From UBA1367 sp040268355 (GTDB lineage: Bacteria > Actinomycetota > Coriobacteriia > Coriobacteriales > Atopobiaceae), in the NCBI GenBank assembly GCA_040268355.1, contig JAWRIT010000029.1, positions 1-16,203 of the forward strand: 16,203 nt of DNA, given 5' to 3'. Positions 1-6,697 of this stretch are shown piece after piece (position 1 is the stretch's first letter; each line of letters opens with the position of its first letter). The position numbers were made by a program, and so were the translations under genes. The notes under the pieces are model-generated. The model saw only the letters and a program-made list of their open reading frames with translations, made no database searches and was not told where the DNA came from.

Positions 1-13
1 CCCCCCCCCCCCC
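1..13. repeat. Homopolymer run of 13 C at the window edge
   Basis: The first 13 bases are all C (G on the leftward-transcribed strand), 36 bases past the ulaB stop codon. Such a run at the very end of a sequence is typical of an assembly break, so its true length is uncertain. It also means that the leftward ascorbate operon may continue beyond what can be seen. Confidence 0.9.
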
Positions 14-48
14 ACCTCTGCGAAGGGACGTGCGGAGTGCGGATCAGG

Positions 49-357
49 CTAGTCGAGCAGGTCGGCGTCCTTCAGGGCCTTCTCCATCTCGGGGGCCGAC
101 ATGATGTTGCGCAGGCCCAAGACGATGGTGCCGCGCTTCTGGGCGTCGGCGAAGGTGTTCACGAAGTTGCGCGCGCAGAACACGATGTCATACTGGGGCG
201 CGGCGCTCTTTCCCTCGGACAGGGCGCAGTGGTGGATGGTGGCGGGCGTGACGCCCAGCTTCTTGAGGACCTTCTCGAGGGTCATCTTCATCATGAGCGA
301 CGAGCCGGCGCCGTTCGCACAGCTGACCATGAACTTCTTGTTGTCGAGCTTTGACAT
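49..357 (-). CDS. ulaB: PTS ascorbate-type EIIB subunit (UlaB/SgaB-like)
   Basis: This 102-residue cytoplasmic phosphocarrier should take phosphate from the EIIA protein and pass it to ascorbate during transport through the EIIC. The N-terminus carries the EIIB phosphocysteine loop of the lactose/ascorbate superfamily: a beta strand, then Cys13 in the motif SCANGAGSS at residues 12-20. The length matches stand-alone UlaB proteins (about 100 residues). It is the last visible gene of the leftward ulaG-ulaC-ulaA-ulaB operon and follows ulaA after an unusually long 157-base gap containing a long-range stem. The ATG at 357 is preceded by a GAGGAGA-type ribosome binding site. Family assignment is strong; ascorbate specificity rests mainly on the neighbouring ulaA, ulaC and ulaG. 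Confidence 0.9.
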   Translation of the reverse strand: MSKLDNKKFMVSCANGAGSSLMMKMTLEKVLKKLGVTPATIHHCALSEGKSAAPQYDIVFCARNFVNTFADAQKRGTIVLGLRNIMSAPEMEKALKDADLLD

Positions 358-423
358 GGCAGTCTCCTCTCAATGACTGTCGTCGGATACGTGCCTGTAG
401 CGTAATCGTACAGGACGGCTGGT

Positions 424-493
424 AGGCGCATCGGGCGTGCCCCGTGGTCGGGCGCGGTGCGTGGCATCGGCGGGACGAGCGAGCGATGCGCCT
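424..493 (-). promoter_or_regulatory. Intercistronic long-range stem between ulaA and ulaB
   Basis: A perfect 10-bp inverted repeat, AGGCGCATCG at 424-433 and CGATGCGCCT at 484-493, encloses 50 GC-rich bases between the ulaA stop and the ulaB start. No T run follows on the transcribed strand. It could be an RNA processing or partial termination element that sets EIIC to EIIB stoichiometry; that role is inferred. Confidence 0.35.
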
Positions 494-514
494 GGGGTGA
501 GGGTGGCAAGGCGC

Positions 515-2032
515 TTAGTACTCGGAGACGATGCCCTTCTTCTCCTTGTAGGCCTCATAGTCCTCGGTGATCAGGAAGTAGTTCTCGGGGTCCATGCGGT
601 ACTCGATCTGCGGGATGGCCAGCAGCACCACGGTGACGATGCCGACGCCGATGAGGCCAAGGTGCTTTATGATGACGGTGAACGCGGGCCAGACGGTGTC
701 CCAGTCGAACATGCCGAGGTAGCCGCCGTAGGAAGCAAGGCCCGTCCAACCGGCGATGAACGCGGCACCAAAGACCTGAATCATGCCACAGAAGAAGGGG
801 ATGATGAGGCAGGCCTTGAGACCGCCCTTCTCGTTGGCGACCAGGCCGATGGTGGCGTTGTCAAAGAACACCGGCACGAAGCCGCAGATGATGATCGTGG
901 GAGAGCCGGTCACGATGAGGATGACAATGGCCAGGATCTGTCCGACCAAGCCGGCCAAAAACCCGAGCGTCACGGCGTTGGCGTCACCAAAGCCGTAGCA
1001 CACGGCGCAGTCCACGCCGGGGACGGAGGCGGGCAGCAGCTTGTCGGCGATGCCCTGGAAGGAGGCCGTGAGCTCGGTGACGAAGGTGCGCACGCCCAGC
1101 TGCAGGATGGCCAGGTAGACGGCAAAGTTCAGCGACTTGTCGAAGCACCACCAGACGTAGTTGACGTCCTCGGTGATCTCGCCGGTGCCCACGAAGTAGG
1201 GCTTGCCGATGATGGCGAGGATGACGCCGAAGAAGGCGGTCATGAGGATGGCCGTGCACACCATGTTCTCGTTGAAGATCGAGAAGAAGCCGGGCATCTC
1301 CAGCCCACCGATCTTGTTGACCTTGCGATCCTTCTTCTTGCCGCCGTCGGTGCCAAAGAACTTGTCGGCGACGAAGTGCGCGAGGCGGATGCCGAACATC
1401 TGCTGGTGGGCGATCGCGAAGCCGGCACCGTCGGTCAGCTCCTGCATGGGCTTGACGGTGAGGTTCGACCCTACGGCCCAGTAGGCCCCCAGCAGGACGG
1501 CCATGACGATCATCATGGGCATGCTGACCGCAGAGCCGGTGCCTGCCAGCTGCGGCAGCGCGAAGATGAGCAGCCAGAGCGCCGTGGCCGCCTGCTGCAC
1601 CTGGACGTGACCGGTCGTGAACAGCGAGCGGCACTTGGTGATCTTGTTGAAGCGGACCAGCAGGATGTTGATGAGGAAGGCGACGAGCAGCAGCATCATG
1701 GTGTCTGCGAAGCTCTTGCCGAGCGCATCCATGGCCTCCTGGACGGCGTTCTGGCCGTAGTAGGGGTCAATGACGGTGGCCGTGAGGTCGAAGCGGTCCT
1801 TGAGGCCGGCAAGGATGGGGCGGAAGGTGTTGGTGAGGCCTGCGGAGCCGGCGTTCAGGATGAGCATGCCGATGATGGCCTTGAGCGTTCCGCCCAGCGT
1901 GTCGTACCACTTCTTGCCCATGAGGGTGTAGCCGAGCAGGGTGAGAAATCCCACCATGTAGGGGGCCTTCTGCAGCACGTAAGTGGCAAAGAAGTCCCAG
2001 ATGGCAATGAGCGCATTGAGTATCGTGTCCAC
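515..2032 (-). CDS. ulaA: PTS ascorbate-specific EIIC membrane permease (UlaA/SgaT)
   Basis: This 505-residue integral membrane protein is the ascorbate translocation subunit of the PTS and delivers L-ascorbate 6-phosphate to the cytoplasm. The sequence is a series of hydrophobic segments from residue 1 to about 470. It has family-typical stretches: an N-terminal helix region ending in PYMVGFLTLLGY, TLGGTLKAIIGMLIL, and the central FGDANAVTLGF and PTIIICGFVPVFFDNATIGL segments. It is some 40 residues longer than the E. coli protein; the extra length includes a charged cytoplasmic tail ending in the Glu/Lys/Tyr-rich last 30 residues. The start is a GTG at 2032, with GGAAAGGA upstream as ribosome binding site. 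It lies 38 bases after ulaC, so the two are surely co-transcribed. Confidence 0.93.
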   Translation of the reverse strand: MDTILNALIAIWDFFATYVLQKAPYMVGFLTLLGYTLMGKKWYDTLGGTLKAIIGMLILNAGSAGLTNTFRPILAGLKDRFDLTATVIDPYYGQNAVQEAMDALGKSFADTMMLLLVAFLINILLVRFNKITKCRSLFTTGHVQVQQAATALWLLIFALPQLAGTGSAVSMPMMIVMAVLLGAYWAVGSNLTVKPMQELTDGAGFAIAHQQMFGIRLAHFVADKFFGTDGGKKKDRKVNKIGGLEMPGFFSIFNENMVCTAILMTAFFGVILAIIGKPYFVGTGEITEDVNYVWWCFDKSLNFAVYLAILQLGVRTFVTELTASFQGIADKLLPASVPGVDCAVCYGFGDANAVTLGFLAGLVGQILAIVILIVTGSPTIIICGFVPVFFDNATIGLVANEKGGLKACLIIPFFCGMIQVFGAAFIAGWTGLASYGGYLGMFDWDTVWPAFTVIIKHLGLIGVGIVTVVLLAIPQIEYRMDPENYFLITEDYEAYKEKKGIVSEY

Positions 2033-2070
2033 GATGGGTCCTTTCCGTCAGGAATGTCGGACGAGTGCGT

Positions 2071-2550
2071 CTAGAGGTCCTCGGTGTAGTAGCGCTGCTC
2101 CGCGGCGAGGATGTCTTCGGGGGTGTCGGCCGCAATGAGGGCGTCGAGCAGAGGCTCGTTCATGAAGACGCTCATCAGCGACTGGATGTTGGCCAGATGC
2201 TCGGTGGGGTTGCACGACGCGATGGTGAAGAAGAGCTTCGCGACCTTCTCCTCGCCCTCCTCGTCCGGGCCGAAGCTGACCTCGTCCTTGACGCGCATGA
2301 AGCCGACGGAGGTCTTGTGGACGCCCGTGACGCCCTCCTGGGAGTGCGGCATGGCCACGTAGTGCTCGAACACGACGTAAGGCCCGTACTTCTCGATGCA
2401 CTGGACGATCTGCTCGTAGTAGTCCGCGTCGCAGTAGCCGCTCTCGACGAGCGTGTCGGTGCTCAGCTTGACCGCTTCCTGCCAGGAGTCCACGTGGTCG
2501 ACGAACTTGTAGTGGCCGCGCTCGACGATCTTTCTCAGAATGCTGCTCAT
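2071..2550 (-). CDS. ulaC: PTS ascorbate-type EIIA phosphocarrier (UlaC)
   Basis: This 159-residue protein has the mannitol/fructose-type EIIA fold and takes phosphate from HPr for transfer to the UlaB cysteine. The active-site histidine is His69 in the motif VAMPHS, which corresponds to the AMPHA motif of E. coli UlaC. The downstream GVTGVHKTSVGFMRV and FFTIAS blocks also fit the family. Length is normal (E. coli about 154). No PRD or helix-turn-helix domain is attached, so this is a stand-alone EIIA and not a regulator. The ATG at 2550 has AAGGAG seven bases upstream. It lies 40 bases after ulaG and 38 before ulaA in the leftward operon. Confidence 0.92.
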   Translation of the reverse strand: MSSILRKIVERGHYKFVDHVDSWQEAVKLSTDTLVESGYCDADYYEQIVQCIEKYGPYVVFEHYVAMPHSQEGVTGVHKTSVGFMRVKDEVSFGPDEEGEEKVAKLFFTIASCNPTEHLANIQSLMSVFMNEPLLDALIAADTPEDILAAEQRYYTEDL

Positions 2551-2590
2551 GGTTGCTCTCCTTGTCGTGGGCCAACCCCCTTGGCCGCTC

Positions 2591-3694
2591 CTACAGACAC
2601 GAGCGGAACGGGATGTTCTGCGGTGCCTCGAAGCAGTCCTCGAAGCCGCGTCGGTGGTGGTAGAACGCCTTGTCCTTGTCCTGCGGGTAGACGTACTTGC
2701 CCCCCACCTGCCAGAAGAACGGGTGGAACCGGTACTCGTTGCGATCCTTCTTGAACTGGTACAGGAGGTCGATCTCGTTGCAGTCGGGCTGGAAGTTACT
2801 CCAGATGTCCCAGTGGATGGGGATGACGACCTCGCAACGCAGGCACTCGGCCATGCGCAGGATGTCGATGGAGGTCATCTTGTCCTGCATGCCGACGGGG
2901 TTCTCGCCGTAGGAGCCGAAGGCGACGTCGATGTCGTGGTCCTTGCCGTGCTTGGCGAAGTAGATCGAGTAGTGGGAGTCACCAGAGTGGTAGATGTTGC
3001 CGCCAGGGGTCTTGACGAGGTAGTTGACGGCCTTCTCGTCCATGTCGGTGGGGCACTTGCCGTAGAGCTCCTCGCGATCGGGGCCGGTCGAGTCGGTCGT
3101 CACCAGGATGGTGCGGTCGAAGCTGTCGAGCGCCACGATCTCGATGTCCTTGATCTTGATGGTGTCGCCGGGCTTGACCACGACGCAGCGGTCCTCGGGG
3201 ACGCCCCACCGCACCCAGGTGTCCACGGACTTCTGGGGGCCGATGAAGGGCACGGGGACCTCGTTGCCGTCGGCGTCGGTGGTGGTCATGCCGCTCTGGA
3301 GCACATGGGCCGCCCACTCGGCGGACATGTGGTCCTGGTGGTAGTGGGTCGCAAGAACCGCGTCCACCTGCTTGAACGCGAACGGGTCGATGACGAACGG
3401 AACGTTGCGCAGGTTGGGCTGCATGGCGCGGGCGCCGCACATGTTGGCCATCTGGTGGCCCACGGCCATCTTGCCGTCACCGTGGGTGCGCTTCCCGTTG
3501 CCGCACCACAGATCGATGGTGATGTTGGCACCTCCGGGCGTCTTGAACCAGATGCCGGTGCAGCCGAGCCACCACATGGCCACGCTGTCAGGCTCCACCA
3601 CCTCGCTCTCGATGTCCTCGACGAGCCACGTGCCCCACTCGGGGAATGTGTTGGCGATCCACGTGTCGCGGGTCATCTCTGAAACGACGCTCAT
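2591..3694 (-). CDS. ulaG: L-ascorbate-6-phosphate lactonase (UlaG)
   Basis: This 367-residue cytoplasmic metallo-beta-lactamase-fold hydrolase opens the lactone of L-ascorbate 6-phosphate to give 3-keto-L-gulonate 6-phosphate, the first intracellular step of ascorbate use. The metal-binding signature is at residues 117-122 (HYHQDH, the HxHxDH motif). Also visible are the family blocks WWLGCTGIWF (41-50), HQMANMCGARAMQPNLR, YHSGDSHYS and PIHWDIWSNFQ. The sequence can be read alongside E. coli UlaG from end to end, with a similar N-terminus (MTRDTWIANTFPEWGTWL), which supports the ATG at 3694. It is the first gene of the leftward operon, so its promoter should lie in the divergent region beginning at 3695. 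Confidence 0.96.
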   Translation of the reverse strand: MSVVSEMTRDTWIANTFPEWGTWLVEDIESEVVEPDSVAMWWLGCTGIWFKTPGGANITIDLWCGNGKRTHGDGKMAVGHQMANMCGARAMQPNLRNVPFVIDPFAFKQVDAVLATHYHQDHMSAEWAAHVLQSGMTTTDADGNEVPVPFIGPQKSVDTWVRWGVPEDRCVVVKPGDTIKIKDIEIVALDSFDRTILVTTDSTGPDREELYGKCPTDMDEKAVNYLVKTPGGNIYHSGDSHYSIYFAKHGKDHDIDVAFGSYGENPVGMQDKMTSIDILRMAECLRCEVVIPIHWDIWSNFQPDCNEIDLLYQFKKDRNEYRFHPFFWQVGGKYVYPQDKDKAFYHHRRGFEDCFEAPQNIPFRSCL

Positions 3695-3714
3695 CTCCTA
3701 CTCCTCTCGACTAT

Positions 3715-3743
3715 ATGTTCGTTTCCCTATTGAAATCGAACAT
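3715..3743. promoter_or_regulatory. Inverted repeat, candidate operator in the ulaG leader
   Basis: ATGTTCG at 3715-3721 is mirrored by CGAACAT at 3737-3743, with two more matching pairs inside after one mismatch. It lies just downstream of the predicted ulaG promoter, in the predicted 5' leader, where a bound repressor could block elongation. Further CGAAC half-sites occur at 3901-3905 and 3995-3999 in the same intergenic region. No regulator is identified. Confidence 0.4.
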
Positions 3744-3757
3744 TTTGCACACCTTGC

Positions 3758-3786
3758 ATCGTAGGAATCGCTCACTTCAATGTCAA
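3758..3786 (-). promoter_or_regulatory. Predicted promoter for ulaG-ulaC-ulaA-ulaB
   Basis: On the minus strand, a consensus -35 box TTGACA (3786-3781) is followed after exactly 17 bases by TACGAT (3763-3758), a 4 of 6 match to the -10 consensus. The predicted transcript would start near 3751, with a leader of about 57 bases before the ulaG ATG at 3694. Confidence 0.5.
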
Positions 3787-3792
3787 TTGACA
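3781..3792. promoter_or_regulatory. Perfect 12-bp palindrome carrying back-to-back -35 boxes
   Basis: TGTCAATTGACA is perfectly self-complementary and contains TTGACA on both strands (3787-3792 on plus, 3786-3781 on minus). It can act as a -35 element leftward. Rightward, the hexamer 17 bases on (CAATAT at 3810-3815) is a poor -10. It is equally plausible as a dimeric operator occluding the leftward -35. Confidence 0.4.
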
Positions 3793-3852
3793 AATCTGCA
3801 AATGGTGTTCAATATCGGAGCCGGTTTTAAGGAATCTGCTGTTAAAGTGCGG

Positions 3853-3858
3853 TATAAT
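3853..3858 (+). promoter_or_regulatory. Consensus -10 box upstream of ulaE, lacking a -35
   Basis: TATAAT is a perfect -10 hexamer in AT-rich DNA, but no -35-like hexamer is found 16-19 bases upstream (AGGAAT at the 17-base position). If functional, it would need an activator. The TTTAA/TTAAA inverted repeat at 3826-3846 just upstream could be such a site; this is speculative. Confidence 0.25.
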
Positions 3859-3916
3859 CGATTTGTTCTCGGGTGTGACGAGCTACCTTTCACCGAATAG
3901 CGAACGGTTTTTTGAG

Positions 3917-3955
3917 TGTTATATCTTGCGTAACAAACAGTATCTCCCTATAACA
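3917..3955 (+). promoter_or_regulatory. Predicted ulaE operon promoter within an inverted repeat
   Basis: TTGCGT at 3926-3931 and TATAAC at 3949-3954 (5 of 6 to consensus) are separated by 17 bases, giving a transcription start near 3962 and a leader of about 70 bases before ulaE. The same stretch is framed by TGTTATA (3917-3923) and TATAACA (3949-3955), a perfect 7-bp inverted repeat, with another TAACA at 3931-3935. A regulator bound to the arms would cover the promoter. Confidence 0.4.
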
Positions 3956-4033
3956 GTGAGTATTGGAAGCGGGAGCTCGTGAGGGACGGTCATTCGAACG
4001 GTACCGATCACATTGGGATGGATGGGGGTCGTT

Positions 4034-4900
4034 ATGAAGGGGTACAGCATCGGTCTCTACGAAAAGGCGCTGCCAGCGCACCTCTCCTGGCGCGAGAAGC
4101 TGGTGTGCGCACGTGAGTGCGGCTACGACTTTCTCGAGATCAGCATCGACGAGACCGACGAGCGCCTCGCGCGTCTGGAGTGGAGCGCCGCCGAGCGGAG
4201 CGAGCTGATCGAGACCATGCACGAGGCGCGGCTTCCCATTCGCAGCATGTGCCTCTCGGGGCATCGCGCCTACCCCTTCGGCTCGGCGGACCCAGACGTT
4301 CGCGCGCGATCGCTCGACATCATGGAGAAGGCCCTCCAGCTCGCCGACGACCTGGGCATCCGCATCATCCAGCTCGCCGGCTACGACGTCTACTACGAAG
4401 AGAGCACGGCCGAGAGCAAGCGGCTGTTTCTTGAGAACCTCCAGCGTGCCACGCGGATGGCAGAGGCCAAGGGGGTGCTCCTGGGGTTCGAGACCATGGA
4501 GACCGACTTCATGAACACGGTTTGGAAGTCGATGTTCTACGTCCGCGCGATCGACAGCCCGTACCTGGGCGTCTACCCGGACGTCGGCAACCTCACCAAC
4601 GCCGCCGTGGCCGGCGCGACCGACATGCTCGCCGACCTCGAGTCGGGACGCGGCCACCTCATGGCCGTCCACCTCAAGGAGACGGTGCCGGGGGTCTTTC
4701 GCGAGGTGCCCTTCTGCACGGGCCACGTCGACTTCCCCGCGGCCATCGAGAAGGCGTGGGAGCTCGGCGTTCGTCGCTTCGTGACCGAAATGTGGGATAT
4801 CGGGCACGACTCGTGGAGAGAGGACATACAGTTCGCGTGCCGCACCATGAGCGAGCTGCTCGACAGGCAGGACAGGCATCATTCGGACGCGTCGGAGTAA
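4034..4900 (+). CDS. ulaE: L-xylulose-5-phosphate 3-epimerase (UlaE/SgaU)
   Basis: This 288-residue TIM-barrel enzyme of the xylose-isomerase-like superfamily converts L-xylulose 5-phosphate to L-ribulose 5-phosphate. The sequence follows E. coli UlaE throughout: IGLYEKALP (6-14), SIDETDERL (37-45), SMCLSGHR (71-78) and IQLAGYDVYY (112-121). The metal-binding residues expected for the family are present as Glu153, Asp183 (YPDVGN), His213 (AVHLKE) and Glu252 (TEMW). The ATG at 4034 is preferred because homology begins there and GGGGG sits five bases upstream. An ATG at 4022 and a TTG at 4013 are in frame but add only non-conserved residues. It is the first gene of the rightward operon; the next gene follows after nine bases. 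Confidence 0.95.
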   Translation: MKGYSIGLYEKALPAHLSWREKLVCARECGYDFLEISIDETDERLARLEWSAAERSELIETMHEARLPIRSMCLSGHRAYPFGSADPDVRARSLDIMEKALQLADDLGIRIIQLAGYDVYYEESTAESKRLFLENLQRATRMAEAKGVLLGFETMETDFMNTVWKSMFYVRAIDSPYLGVYPDVGNLTNAAVAGATDMLADLESGRGHLMAVHLKETVPGVFREVPFCTGHVDFPAAIEKAWELGVRRFVTEMWDIGHDSWREDIQFACRTMSELLDRQDRHHSDASE

Positions 4901-4909
4901 GGAGCGGAC

Positions 4910-5974
4910 ATGCATGTAGAGAAGAGCGTCATCGGCAAGCTCGAGAAGTGCTACGCGCTGAGCGAGCTGACCTACCAGGGGCGACACTGCTTCCTAGTGG
5001 CCGCCGAGAAGCACGACCCCTGTTATCTGTTCGAAGAGGACGGCACCAAGATCGACACCGTCTGGGAGGAGCCGGGCGGCGTGATGACCATGACGCCGGT
5101 CCCCGGCGTCGAGGGACAATTCCTGGCGACGCACCGCTTCTACTCGCCGAACGACTCGGCCGACGCTCGCATCGTGATCGCGACCGCACGTCCCGAGGGC
5201 GGGTGGGACCTGCGCACGCTGGCGATCGCCCCCTTCGTGCACCGCTTTGGCATCCTGTCCCGTGGCGGCGTGAACTACCTCATCGTCTGCTGTCTCAAGA
5301 GCGGCCACGAGCACCGAGACGACTGGCGCTTCGCGGGGGCCTGCTACGGCGCCGTCCTGCCTGGCGACCTCTCCCCCTATGACGAGGCCAACCCCCTGCC
5401 CCTCACGCTCCTCAAGGATGGGATGCTCAAGAACCACGGCTACTGCAAGATCGCCTACGGCGGGCACGACGCGGCGCTCGTGGGTTGCGAGCAGGGCAGC
5501 TTCGTCTTCGAGCCGCCCGCCGTGCTCGGTGGCGAGTGGACGGTCACGCAGCTGCTCGACATCCCGTCGAGCGATTCGGTGCTCGCCGACTTCGACGGGG
5601 ACGGCAAGCTCGAGCTCGGCTGCATCAGCCCCTTCCACGGCTCGTCGCTGACCATCTATCACCTTGACGACGACGGCAACTACGTGCCGCAGTGGAAGTA
5701 CCCGGCACCCGAGCGCGAGACCGAGATGATCCACGGAACCTGGGTGGCGAGCATCCTGGGCACGCCCACCTGGATCGTGGGCTGGCGCAAGGGAACCAGA
5801 GACACCATCGCGATCACCTGGGACGACGAGCAGGGCACCTACGCGACCGAGTATGTCGACCGCGACGCCGGCTGCGCCAACGCGATGCACTTCGTGAACA
5901 AGGACGGACAGGACGTCATCGTGGCGACCAACCGCGAGATCGACGAGATAGCCCTGTACACCATCACCGAATAG
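4910..5974 (+). CDS. Beta-propeller-like protein of unknown function in the ascorbate operon
   Basis: I do not recognise a characterised family for this 354-residue protein. It has no signal peptide or membrane segment and is probably cytoplasmic. Repeating beta-rich units, each ending in a short hydrophobic strand (for example ARIVIATA, NYLIVCCL, GSFVFEPP, SLTIYHL, QDVIVAT), suggest a beta-propeller. A calcium-loop-like motif, DFDGDGKLE, stands at 227-235 (Asp227, Asp229, Asp231, Glu235), as in FG-GAP/VCBS-type repeats. Histidines spread through the chain (His75, 111, 133, 135, 176, 186, 243, 275, 327) could form a central metal site; two lie in a repeated HRF motif (75-77 and 111-113). It sits between ulaE and ulaF, nine bases after the former and 14 before the latter, with GGAG upstream of its ATG. 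The position suggests a role in processing ascorbate, its oxidation products or its pentose-phosphate intermediates. It bears no resemblance to UlaD. Confidence 0.75.
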   Translation: MHVEKSVIGKLEKCYALSELTYQGRHCFLVAAEKHDPCYLFEEDGTKIDTVWEEPGGVMTMTPVPGVEGQFLATHRFYSPNDSADARIVIATARPEGGWDLRTLAIAPFVHRFGILSRGGVNYLIVCCLKSGHEHRDDWRFAGACYGAVLPGDLSPYDEANPLPLTLLKDGMLKNHGYCKIAYGGHDAALVGCEQGSFVFEPPAVLGGEWTVTQLLDIPSSDSVLADFDGDGKLELGCISPFHGSSLTIYHLDDDGNYVPQWKYPAPERETEMIHGTWVASILGTPTWIVGWRKGTRDTIAITWDDEQGTYATEYVDRDAGCANAMHFVNKDGQDVIVATNREIDEIALYTITE

Positions 5975-5988
5975 GACGGGAGAGAGGC

Positions 5989-6684
5989 ATGCTGGAGGAG
6001 CTGAGGCAGGAAGTCTACGAGGCCAACATGGAGCTGCCCAAGCGCGGCTTGGTGACCTACACCTGGGGCAACGTCTCGGGCATCGACCGCGAGCGGGGCC
6101 TGTTCGTGATCAAGCCCTCGGGCGTGGAGTACGACGAGCTGAGGCCAGAGGACCTCGTGGTCATGGACCTTGCGGGCAACCAGGTGGAAGGCGAGCTCAA
6201 CCCCTCGTCCGACACCAAGACGCACATGGTGCTCTACACCGAGTTCCCCGAGGTGGGAGGCATCGTTCACACGCACAGCCCCCATGCGGTGGGATGGGCC
6301 CAGGCCGGTCGCGACATCCCGGCGTACGGAACCACCCATGCGGACTACTTCTATGGGCCCGTGCCCCTCGCGCGGCATCTCACCCAGGAGGAGCTGGACG
6401 AGGACTACGAGCTCAACACGGGCACGGTGATCGTGGAGGAGTTTCGCAGGCGCAAGCTTGATCCTGCGGCCGTGCCGGCCGTCATCTGCCACAGCCACGG
6501 GCCCTTCACCTGGGGAAAGGACGCCGCACAGGCCGTCTACCATGCGGTCGTGCTCGAGGAGGTGGCCCGGATGGCCATCTATACTCGTGAGGTGGACCCA
6601 TCGTCACTCCCGGCGCCCCAGCGTATACTGGACAAGCATTACCTACGCAAACATGGGCCCAACGCCTATTACGGACAGAAGTAG
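5989..6684 (+). CDS. ulaF: L-ribulose-5-phosphate 4-epimerase (UlaF/AraD type)
   Basis: This 231-residue class II aldolase-fold zinc enzyme converts L-ribulose 5-phosphate to D-xylulose 5-phosphate, the step that joins ascorbate breakdown to the pentose phosphate pathway. Zinc ligands are His94 and His96 (HTHSPHAV) and His170 (CHSHGPFTWG). Asp75, Asp119 (THADYF) and Tyr228 (NAYYGQ) match catalytic positions of E. coli AraD, and the length is the same. The open frame extends upstream into the preceding gene, but the ATG at 5989 follows GGGAGAGAGG and begins the conserved N-terminus MLEELRQEVYEANMELPK. AraD and UlaF catalyse the same reaction; the operon context favours ulaF. Confidence 0.94.
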   Translation: MLEELRQEVYEANMELPKRGLVTYTWGNVSGIDRERGLFVIKPSGVEYDELRPEDLVVMDLAGNQVEGELNPSSDTKTHMVLYTEFPEVGGIVHTHSPHAVGWAQAGRDIPAYGTTHADYFYGPVPLARHLTQEELDEDYELNTGTVIVEEFRRRKLDPAAVPAVICHSHGPFTWGKDAAQAVYHAVVLEEVARMAIYTREVDPSSLPAPQRILDKHYLRKHGPNAYYGQK

Positions 6685-6697
6685 CAAAGGGGGACGT

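Noticed and set aside
437..2074. Long plus-strand open frame (545 codons) opposite ulaA
   Set aside because: It is antisense to a clearly conserved membrane protein; its Asp/Glu/Gly/Val/His-rich composition with no motifs is the usual by-product of high-GC codon use on the other strand.
4910..5974. Assignment of the unknown ula-operon gene as ulaD
   Set aside because: UlaD is a TIM-barrel protein of about 215 residues of the OMP decarboxylase superfamily; this protein is 354 residues, beta-rich and shares none of its motifs.
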